Shown: positions 40,472-47,530 of the stretch, one piece after another | Position numbering within the stretch: position 1 is the first letter of the stretch | How the letters are laid out: the number at the start of each line of letters is the position of its first letter | Origin: Pseudomonas gingeri | GTDB lineage: Bacteria; Pseudomonadota; Gammaproteobacteria; Pseudomonadales; Pseudomonadaceae | NCBI RefSeq assembly: GCF_013386115.1 | Contig: NZ_JACAOR010000014.1 | Coordinates: forward strand, 310,001 to 374,000 | Reading direction: 5' to 3' | Length of the DNA: 64,000 nt | Made by a program: the position numbers and the translations under genes | Notes under the pieces: generated by a model | What the model saw: only the letters and a program-made list of their open reading frames with translations | Database searches by the model: none | Told to the model about the DNA's origin: nothing

Positions 40472-42207
40472 GGGTAGTCATCCTTGTCGCGCGGGCGGCG
40501 CAGGTCGTGGTGCACCTCGTCGCCGCCGATCCCGTCGTGACGCAGCAGTGCCGGCGCGGGATTCTCCGCCGGCTCGTTCAGGCCTGGAATGTGTTCTCCC
40601 GCGCGCTCCAGCACCGGATAGGCGAGTGCGGCGATGTGATGATGGACGCGGCGGTAGTCGCGCAGCACCCGCTGGAAAATGTCCCCGGATTCGGCCCAGG
40701 CGCTTTTGTCGGCACTCAGTTTGCGGAAGTGTTCGCGGCTGGCATTGGCCTCCAGCCGGCGGATCGAAGCCTTGCGCGCCACCAGTTGGTGAGCGGTGGT
40801 GGTGTCCTCGCGCAGGAACACGGTAATGGCCAGGTTCAGGCTTTCCAGCAACTCGTCGTGCAGCGGATAGATATGCCCCAGCTCGAATTTCGAGAAGGCT
40901 TCGCCACGTCGCCGCCGCCGGGCCGCCAGTTGCGCCAGGCTGCTGGAGAGAATGTCGCCGGCGTGCTCCAGGTTGATCACGAACATGAGGATTTCCTGGG
41001 CGCGGTCGGCGTCTTCGTCGCTCAGGCCGTCCTGGCCGATATCCGCCAGGTAGGCGCGGATGGCGGCGCTCAGCAGGTCCAGCGACTGGTCCAGTTGGCG
41101 AATCTGCTCGGCCGTGACCTCCATGGGCGCCTCGAACAGTTTCAGCACCCGTTCGAGCATCACCGAGAGCATGTCGGCCAGGCGCAAGGCTTCGCGTACG
41201 GCGTTCGACAGACCGATATTGGCGACCTCCAGGCCGGCTTCATCGAGGTAGTGCGGCATGCCCGGATCGGCGGGTTGTTCGGGGGCGGGCAGCAGTCGGG
41301 TCAGGACCGCGGCCATCCGTTCCACGAGGCCGATAAAACCCACCGCCAGCAACCCGTTGAAGGCGATGTGCAGGTACACCACCTGATGGCCGGGCGTAAC
41401 GCTTGAAGCGGCCAGGGCACTGCCCAGCCACGAGGCGAACGGCAATACCAGCAGCGCGCCGAACAGCCGCACGGCGAGGTTGCCCAGGGGCAGGCGACGG
41501 GCGATCTGGGTGCTGGCGCTCAGCACCGGCGGCAGCGCACCGCCGATGTTCACGCCCAGCACCAGGGCCAGGGTGGTCACCGGCGACATCAGGCCGGTGC
41601 CGGCCAGCGAAGCGATCAACAGGATCACCGCGACGCTGGAATGGCAGATCCAGGTCAGCAGGGCGGCGACCAGCAGGGCGATCAGGATATCGCCCTGCAG
41701 GCCCTGCATCACCGCGTGGAACACCGGGGTGCTTTCCATCTGCCCGAGGACCGCAGCCAGCAGGCTCAGGGCCAGCAGCATCAGGCCGAGGCCGATCAGC
41801 GCGCAGCCGATGCTTTCGTAGCGCGAGTCATCCCGCAGGCGGAATACCACGAAGCCGACCAGCAGGACGATGGGAATCGCCATCGAGGTATTGAAGCTCA
41901 GCAACTGCACGACCAGGGTCGAGCCGATATTGGCGCCGAGCATGACCGCCAGGGCCGGCGCCAGGCTCAGGGTGCCGGCGGCGGTAAACGAGGTGGCCAT
42001 CAGGCTGACAGCGGTGCTGCTTTGCAGGATGGCGGTGATGCCGATGCCCGAGAGCAGGGCTTTCCAGCGCTTGTCCAGGTTGCGTCCCAGGCCATTGCGC
42101 AGTTGGGTGCCGAAGCCGCGCAGCAGGGCCGTGGAGATCATGTGGGTGCCCCACAGCAACAAGGCGATGGCGCCGGCGAGATTGATCAACAGAGTGGTTC
42201 CAGACAT
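40459..42207 (-). CDS. Na/Pi-cotransporter family protein with PhoU-like tail
   Basis: A 582-residue inner-membrane protein. Two inverted repeats of the NptA type are seen: GITAILQSSTAVSLMA near residue 56 and CHSSVAVILLIASL near 190, each with the Ser-Ser pore motif. From about residue 330 the protein is helical and PhoU-like. Family members move phosphate with sodium or act in efflux. It is preceded by a 71-residue gene 24 bases upstream and overlaps the DUF2493 gene. Confidence 0.9.
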   Translation of the reverse strand: MSGTTLLINLAGAIALLLWGTHMISTALLRGFGTQLRNGLGRNLDKRWKALLSGIGITAILQSSTAVSLMATSFTAAGTLSLAPALAVMLGANIGSTLVVQLLSFNTSMAIPIVLLVGFVVFRLRDDSRYESIGCALIGLGLMLLALSLLAAVLGQMESTPVFHAVMQGLQGDILIALLVAALLTWICHSSVAVILLIASLAGTGLMSPVTTLALVLGVNIGGALPPVLSASTQIARRLPLGNLAVRLFGALLVLPFASWLGSALAASSVTPGHQVVYLHIAFNGLLAVGFIGLVERMAAVLTRLLPAPEQPADPGMPHYLDEAGLEVANIGLSNAVREALRLADMLSVMLERVLKLFEAPMEVTAEQIRQLDQSLDLLSAAIRAYLADIGQDGLSDEDADRAQEILMFVINLEHAGDILSSSLAQLAARRRRRGEAFSKFELGHIYPLHDELLESLNLAITVFLREDTTTAHQLVARKASIRRLEANASREHFRKLSADKSAWAESGDIFQRVLRDYRRVHHHIAALAYPVLERAGEHIPGLNEPAENPAPALLRHDGIGGDEVHHDLRRPRDKDDYPCAS

Positions 42208-42231
42208 GAGGATTCTCCCAGTGCTGGTTTT

Positions 42232-42447
42232 TTACTTTCTGGGTGGGCGCAACAACCTCACCGAGGCGCGACTGATGGCGCTGGAAAATTCCAGCAGGTA
42301 GCGCATCTCGATACTGGTCAGCGTCCCGCGCACGTAGAGCTTTACGGTGATCCGCCTGACGACCTTGGCCGCCTTGGTCAGGCACAGCACCGACAGCGCC
42401 CGGTAGCTGTAGTCGAAGTGGGCGAACAGCTGTTTGAGGGTTTCCAT
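42232..42447 (-). CDS. small protein between mgtA and Na/Pi symporter, 71 residues
   Basis: METLKQLFAHFDYSYRAL then LTKAAKVVRRITVKLYVRG and SIEMRYLLEFSSAISRAS. Basic, likely helical, no clear membrane segment. The start at 42447 is behind GGAGCC; longer upstream frames read through the REP element. It is placed between two ion-transport genes, so an accessory role is possible. I do not recognise it. Confidence 0.6.
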   Translation of the reverse strand: METLKQLFAHFDYSYRALSVLCLTKAAKVVRRITVKLYVRGTLTSIEMRYLLEFSSAISRASVRLLRPPRK

Positions 42448-42472
42448 GATGGGCTCCGGATTGGCGTCGACG

Positions 42473-42533
42473 GTGGGAGCCGGGCTTGCCCGCGAAGAGG
42501 CCCGCGAGGTCATCGATGACCTCGCGGACAAGC
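42473..42533. repeat. REP element with 26-base perfect palindrome
   Basis: GTGGGAGCCGGGCTTGCCCG is a Pseudomonas REP half. It is followed at 42502-42527 by a perfect 26-base palindrome whose centre reads GAGGTCATCGATGACCTC. It sits after the mgtA stop and could end or pause the mgtA transcript. Confidence 0.7.
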
Positions 42534-42557
42534 ACCGCTCAGGTTTTCAGGACTCCA

Positions 42558-45272
42558 TCAGAACCACTGCTTGAAGCGGCGGATGTAGAAGGTCTTCATG
42601 GTCTGGGCCACCACGCAGTACGCCAGCAGGGTGCCCACCAGCCATGGGAAGTAGGCCATCGGCAACGGCACCAGGCCGACCAGCGTGCCCAGTTGCGAGA
42701 ACGGCAGGTAGATACCGATGGCCACCGCCAGGCAGGTCATGACGATGATCGGCAGTGCCGCGGTGCTCTGGAAGAACGGGATCTTCTGGGTCCGCAGCAT
42801 GTGCACCACCAGCGTCTGCGAGAGCAGACCCTCGATAAACCAGCCGGACTGGAACAGTGCCTGCATTTCCACGCTGTTGGCGGCGAACACGTACCACATC
42901 AGGGCAAAGGTGGTGATGTCGAAGATCGACGAGGTCGGCCCGATCCACAGCATGAAGCGGCCGATATTCTTCGCATCCCACTTGCGCGGCTTGCGCAGGA
43001 ACTCCTTGTCCATCTTGTCCCAGGGCAGGGCCAGTTGGGAGATGTCGTAGATCAGGTTCTGCAGCAGCAGGTGGATCGACAGCATCGGCAGGAACGGGAT
43101 GAAGGCACTGGCCACCAGCACCGAGAACACGTTGCCGAAGTTGGAGCTGGCGGTCATGTTCAGGTACTTCATGATATTGCCGAAGGTTTCGCGGCCCTTG
43201 AGCACGCCTTCTTCCAGCACCATCAGGCTCTTTTCCAGGAGGATGATGTCGGCCGATTCCTTGGCGATATCGGTGCCGCTGTCCACCGAGATACCGACGT
43301 CGGCATCGCGCAGGGCCGGGGCGTCGTTGATGCCGTCGCCGAGGAAGCCGACGGTGTGGCCGTTGGATTGCAGGGCCTTGAGCACCCGCGACTTCTGCAA
43401 CGGAGTCAGCTTGGCGAACACGGTGCGTTCCTCGACCCGCAGTTTCAGGATCTCGTCGTCCATGTGCTCGATGTCCTGGCCCAGCAACGGCAGGCCCGGC
43501 TCCAGTCCGACCTCGCGGCAGATCTTGCAGGTGACGACCGCGTTGTCGCCGGTCAGGACCTTGACGGCGACACCGATCTCGCGCAGGGCGGCAATCGCCG
43601 GGCCGGCGGTTTCCTTCGGCGGATCGAGGAAGGTCAGGAAGCCGCGGATCACCAGTTCGCGTTCATCCGCAGTCTTGTACTGGTCCTTGCTCTGGGGCTT
43701 GAGGATATCGCGGGTGGCGACCAGCAGGACGCGGAAACCGTCCTTGTTGTAGTCGTTGGCCAGGGCCAGCAGGTCCTTGCGGCGCTGCTCGTCGAGGGGC
43801 ACCACGTCGTCGCCTGCCATCATATGGCTGGAGATGGCGAGCATTTCCTCGACCGCGCCCTTGCAGATCAGCAGGTGATCGCCACGGCTGTCCTTGACGA
43901 TGATCGACAGGCGCCGGCGGACGAAATCGAACGGCAGCTCATCGACCTTGCTGTAGGCGAACGGCACCTGGAACTTCGGATCCTGTTCGGAGAAACGCAG
44001 CACCGCCTGGTCCATCAGGTTCTTCATGCCGCTCTGGTGATGGCTGTTCAGCCAGGCCAGGCCGAGGACCGCGTCGTTGCGTTGCCCGTCGGTGCCGACA
44101 TGGTGCTCCAGGATGATCTTGTCCTGGGTCAGGGTGCCGGTCTTGTCGGTGCACAGCACATCCATCGAGCCGAAGTTCTGGATCGCGTTCAGACGCTTGA
44201 CCACCACCTTGCGCCGGGCCATGGCCATGGCGCCCTTGGCGAGGTTGGCGCTGACGATCATCGGCAGCATTTCCGGGGTCAGGCCGACAGCCACAGCCAG
44301 AGCAAAGAGCAGAGCATCGCCCCAGTCGCCCTTGGAAAAGCCGTTGAGCAGGAACACGATCGGCACCATCACCAGCATGAAGCGGATCAGCAGCCAGCTG
44401 ACACTGTTCACGCCGCGGTCAAAGGCGGTCTGCACCCGCGAACCGACGATGGCCTTGGCCAGCGAACCGAAGTAGGTGCGCGGACCGGTGGCGACCACCA
44501 CGGCCTTGGCTGTGCCGCTGACCACGTTGGTGCCCATGAAGCAGATATTCTGCAGGTCCAGCAGGTTGCTCTGGTCGGTGGGATTGGCGCCGACGGACTT
44601 CTGTGCGACATCGCCGAGGGTGTCGTACTTTTCCACGGGCAAGGCTTCGCCGGTGAGCACCGCCTGGCTGATGAACAGGTCACGGGATTCGATCAGGCGG
44701 ATATCCGCCGGGATCATGTCGCCGGCCGACAGGTGGACGATATCGCCGGCCACCAGTTCGCGCATCGGCACTTCGCGCAATACCGGCTTGCTGCCCATCT
44801 GGTCACGGCGCAGCACGCTGGCGGTGGTGCGGACCATGGCCTTGAGGGCTTCGGCGGACTTGGCCGACCGGTGTTCCTGCCAGAAGCGCAGGGTGCTGCT
44901 GAGGGTGACCATGGTCATGATGATGATGACCTTGGTCAGGTCGCCTTCTTCGCCGGCGCGTTCGGCCAGCCAGAAGTCGGTGAAGAAGCTGATCCCGGCG
45001 AGGATCAGCAGGACGTAGATAAAGGGATTGTTCAGGGCCTGGAGGAACTGCACCACCGCGTGGGGCGGCTTGTCGTGGGCGACCTCGTTGTAGCCTTCGC
45101 GTTGCAGGCGGCCCGAGGCGTCCAGTTCGGTGAGACCGTCGCGGGTGGCCTTGACGTTGCTCAGGGTGGTGGCCAGGCCATGCTGGGATTCGCGGGCGGC
45201 GCGCATCGACAGCCGGGCATCGTCCCTGCTGTTGTTCTGGCCGCGCCGTGGTGGAGTTTTTACGCTGTTCAT
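42558..45272 (-). CDS. mgtA: magnesium-transporting P-type ATPase
   Basis: A 904-residue P-type pump of the P3B class. TGEALPVEK (dephosphorylation loop), phosphorylated Asp in CTDKTGTLT near residue 378, KGAVEEML and the hinge GDGINDAPALRDADVGIS are complete; the fourth-helix GLTPEMLPMIV motif is typical of MgtA/MgtB. It imports Mg2+. The start at 45272 leaves a 288-base A/T-rich leader, suitable for Mg-responsive control. Leftward genes follow: small protein, Na/Pi symporter, DUF2493, barrel protein. Confidence 0.94.
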   Translation of the reverse strand: MNSVKTPPRRGQNNSRDDARLSMRAARESQHGLATTLSNVKATRDGLTELDASGRLQREGYNEVAHDKPPHAVVQFLQALNNPFIYVLLILAGISFFTDFWLAERAGEEGDLTKVIIIMTMVTLSSTLRFWQEHRSAKSAEALKAMVRTTASVLRRDQMGSKPVLREVPMRELVAGDIVHLSAGDMIPADIRLIESRDLFISQAVLTGEALPVEKYDTLGDVAQKSVGANPTDQSNLLDLQNICFMGTNVVSGTAKAVVVATGPRTYFGSLAKAIVGSRVQTAFDRGVNSVSWLLIRFMLVMVPIVFLLNGFSKGDWGDALLFALAVAVGLTPEMLPMIVSANLAKGAMAMARRKVVVKRLNAIQNFGSMDVLCTDKTGTLTQDKIILEHHVGTDGQRNDAVLGLAWLNSHHQSGMKNLMDQAVLRFSEQDPKFQVPFAYSKVDELPFDFVRRRLSIIVKDSRGDHLLICKGAVEEMLAISSHMMAGDDVVPLDEQRRKDLLALANDYNKDGFRVLLVATRDILKPQSKDQYKTADERELVIRGFLTFLDPPKETAGPAIAALREIGVAVKVLTGDNAVVTCKICREVGLEPGLPLLGQDIEHMDDEILKLRVEERTVFAKLTPLQKSRVLKALQSNGHTVGFLGDGINDAPALRDADVGISVDSGTDIAKESADIILLEKSLMVLEEGVLKGRETFGNIMKYLNMTASSNFGNVFSVLVASAFIPFLPMLSIHLLLQNLIYDISQLALPWDKMDKEFLRKPRKWDAKNIGRFMLWIGPTSSIFDITTFALMWYVFAANSVEMQALFQSGWFIEGLLSQTLVVHMLRTQKIPFFQSTAALPIIVMTCLAVAIGIYLPFSQLGTLVGLVPLPMAYFPWLVGTLLAYCVVAQTMKTFYIRRFKQWF

Positions 45273-45503
45273 GGTTATGCCCCTGTCACTTGTCCGCGAC
45301 CAGGCATGGGGACGGCTCACCGGATCATGGGCGAGCGAATACCTGCCGAGTCGCGAGGGTGCGATCGATTCGAATTGAGTTCTGTCCGGATATTTAACGT
45401 TCGCTGCCCGCCCACGGAAAAACAACAGGCAGCGAACCGACTACTGGCTTCGTCCATAACAACTTTCTCTATATGTATTAATTGCCGGGCAATAGAAGTT
45501 CCG

Positions 45504-45527
45504 TGCACTTCAAAGTTTCGAAGTGCA
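45504..45527 (-). promoter_or_regulatory. inverted repeat upstream of mgtA
   Basis: TGCACTTC (45504-45511) and GAAGTGCA (45520-45527) pair perfectly around an eight-base loop. It lies 232 bases before mgtA in an A/T-rich leader (45273-45560). It may be a protein operator or the hairpin that ends the small gene upstream. I could not assign a known Mg riboswitch here. Confidence 0.45.
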
Positions 45528-45560
45528 AGTTCGGAAGTTGTCCATGTCAGTGCCGGTCAA

Positions 45561-45860
45561 TCAGGCGGCACGGGCCTCGACATACAGGTTCAGGGTCTGG
45601 CCGGCGCGCTGTAGCAGCTGCGCGAGCCCCATACTCTGAGGGTCCTGGCTGTCGTCGAAGCTCCAGCGCTGTTGCAGCTGGCCAGTGGCCGGGCAGATGC
45701 GCCAGCCGATGGCCGCGCGCGGCGCAGCCTGGGCACTGGAGGAAGGGATGGCGAACAGGGCGCTGGCCCGCGGCGCGCGGGTGGGCTCGCGGGACAGCTT
45801 GACGCGCATGCTGGAGGCAAAGGCGCGAACGCCTGGCATTACAGAGGATTTGAAAGTCAT
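45561..45860 (-). CDS. small hypothetical protein, 99 residues
   Basis: A basic N-terminus (MRVKLSREPTRAPRAS) and a more structured C-terminal half with WRICPATGQLQQRWSFDD, which looks conserved. GAGGTG precedes the ATG. No signal peptide. It stands just upstream of mgtA on the same strand. Family not recognised; support is the ribosome site and coding look. Confidence 0.55.
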   Translation of the reverse strand: MTFKSSVMPGVRAFASSMRVKLSREPTRAPRASALFAIPSSSAQAAPRAAIGWRICPATGQLQQRWSFDDSQDPQSMGLAQLLQRAGQTLNLYVEARAA

Positions 45861-46315
45861 AACACACCTCGCGACCGGACTGGCGCCGGCAGAGGCGAGT
45901 TACGTGGGAGCACTAGGCCCTGGCGCAGCTCACCCGACTGTGCGTCGAGTCCCGTCATTTTTTGGGTTAAGCGCCCGGTGAGCCGCGTTCGCGGTAACCG
46001 GACAGCGTCTAGATACTGTGTCCATTGGGTTCTTTTATGAGTTGAAAAAAGGCCTGAGCAGCAGGCAGGGGGAATTTACTCAGCGAGGTAGATTAAGTCA
46101 ACCTCAAATGTGCTGTTTTGTTGTATTAAACTGAATGAACGCTGAAGTGAGTTGAATATTGAACTTCGAGTTGGTTTTTTCAAAGTATGCCGGAGTTATT
46201 CGATACCTATCCATCAGTACCCTCGCGACCTTTCCAGATACACCCGCTGACAGTTGCCCGATCCGCCGGCTTTGTGTATTCCTGGCGCCTCCCCAGCCAA
46301 GATCGAGACCTGCCC
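45861..46315. other. 455-base intergenic region with compound hairpin
   Basis: No open frame with a ribosome site. A nested hairpin lies at 45975-46001: CCGGT pairs with ACCGG and, inside, CCGCG with CGCGG. The half nearer the rightward gene (46020-46200) is very A/T-rich. It probably holds divergent promoters for the 99-residue gene and the isomerase gene. No known riboswitch was recognised. Confidence 0.4.
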
Positions 46316-47101
46316 ATGCCCCGTTTCGCCGCCAACCTGAGCATGCTCTACCCGGAGCACGATTTCCTCGAGCGCTTTTCCGCCGCCGCGGCTGACGGCT
46401 TCGAGGCGGTGGAGTATCTGTTTCCCTACGACCACAGCCCGCAGGTGCTCAAGCAGCGTCTCGACGACAACGGCCTGGTCCAGGTCCTCTTCAATACCCC
46501 ACCTGGCGATTGGGCGGCCGGCGAACGCGGCACCGCGTCCTTGCCGGGGCGCGAACAGGAATTCCGCGAAGGTTTTTCCCGGGCCCTGGAATACGCCGCC
46601 ATTCTGGGTAACCACCATCTCCATGTGATGGCCGGGCTGCTGCCTGCCGGAGCGAGCCGCGAGCGGCATCACGCGACCTATCTGGAGAATCTTGCCCATG
46701 CCGCGGCAGAGGCGGCCAAGGTTGGCGTCACCGTGCTGCTGGAGCCGATCAACACTCGCGATATGCCGGGTTTTTTCCTCAACCGCCAGGACCAGGCCCA
46801 TGCTGTCCGCGAGGCCATCGGTGCAGCCAACCTGCAGGTCCAGTTCGATTGCTACCACTGCCAGATCGTCGAAGGCGACCTGGCGACCACCTTGCGCCGC
46901 GACCTGGCCCATATCGGCCATATCCAGATCGCCGGGGTACCGGATCGCCATGAGCCGGACCAGGGCGAGGTGAACTACCCGTGGCTGTTCGAACTGCTCG
47001 ACCGCCTGGGCTACAGCGGCTGGATCGGCTGCGAGTACCGGCCGCGTGGCAATACCTCGGCCGGACTGCAATGGCTGCGGGACTGGCAAGCCCGAGGTTA
47101 A
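46316..47101 (+). CDS. hydroxypyruvate isomerase-family TIM-barrel protein
   Basis: A 261-residue xylose-isomerase-like barrel. MPRFAANLSMLYPEHDFLERF opens it as in Hyi/OtnI; metal ligands are likely in LLEPINTRDMPG (Glu), QFDCYHCQIVEGD (Asp/His), HIQIAGVPDRHEPDQGE and CEYRPRGNT (Glu). Such enzymes interconvert hydroxypyruvate and tartronate semialdehyde or 2-oxo-tetronate isomers. No other glyoxylate or tetronate genes are adjacent. Its last four bases overlap the convergent VOC gene. Confidence 0.9.
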   Translation: MPRFAANLSMLYPEHDFLERFSAAAADGFEAVEYLFPYDHSPQVLKQRLDDNGLVQVLFNTPPGDWAAGERGTASLPGREQEFREGFSRALEYAAILGNHHLHVMAGLLPAGASRERHHATYLENLAHAAAEAAKVGVTVLLEPINTRDMPGFFLNRQDQAHAVREAIGAANLQVQFDCYHCQIVEGDLATTLRRDLAHIGHIQIAGVPDRHEPDQGEVNYPWLFELLDRLGYSGWIGCEYRPRGNTSAGLQWLRDWQARG

Positions 47102-47505
47102 TCCGCGGTGCCCGGCAGCGGATCGTGGCAGCAGACGCACAGCTTGTTGCCGTCGGGGTCGCGAAAGTAGGCACCGTAGTAGTTGGCGTGATAGTGCGGG
47201 CGCAAGCCGGGCGCGCCTTCACAACTGCCGCCATGTTCCAGGGCCAGTTGATGGCAGCGGTCCACCGATTCGCGACTGGGCGCCAGCAGGCCAAGCATCT
47301 GGCCGTTGCCGGGACTGGCCGCTTCGCCATCGAAGGGCGTGCCGATAATCAGCAACGGGCGTGGCGCGTCTGGCCTGACCCAGCCTGCCCAGGGCTTGTC
47401 TGCATCGCTGAAGCGCAGCTTGAGGCCCAGTGTCTCCATCAAGGGTTGATAGAAACCGAAGGCCCGGTCGAAATCGGTAATGCCCAGGTAAACGTGTGAA
47501 AGCAT
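47098..47505 (-). CDS. VOC-family (glyoxalase-like) protein
   Basis: 135 residues from 47505. HVYLGITDFDRAFGFYQPLME is the first beta-alpha-beta half and YYGAYFRDPDGNKLCVCCH the second, with the His/Glu-type ligand positions of the vicinal-oxygen-chelate fold. Such proteins include glyoxalases, dioxygenases and resistance proteins; function cannot be narrowed. Last in a leftward row after the GH63 gene (25 bases). Confidence 0.88.
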   Translation of the reverse strand: MLSHVYLGITDFDRAFGFYQPLMETLGLKLRFSDADKPWAGWVRPDAPRPLLIIGTPFDGEAASPGNGQMLGLLAPSRESVDRCHQLALEHGGSCEGAPGLRPHYHANYYGAYFRDPDGNKLCVCCHDPLPGTAD

Positions 47506-47530
47506 TCGGCAAGACTCCAGGTGAACAGGC

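Noticed and set aside
42486..45614. 1042-codon plus-strand open frame opposite mgtA
   Set aside because: It is the antisense shadow of a clear P-type ATPase gene in GC-rich DNA; its translation is rich in His, Gln, Gly and Val with no family motif.
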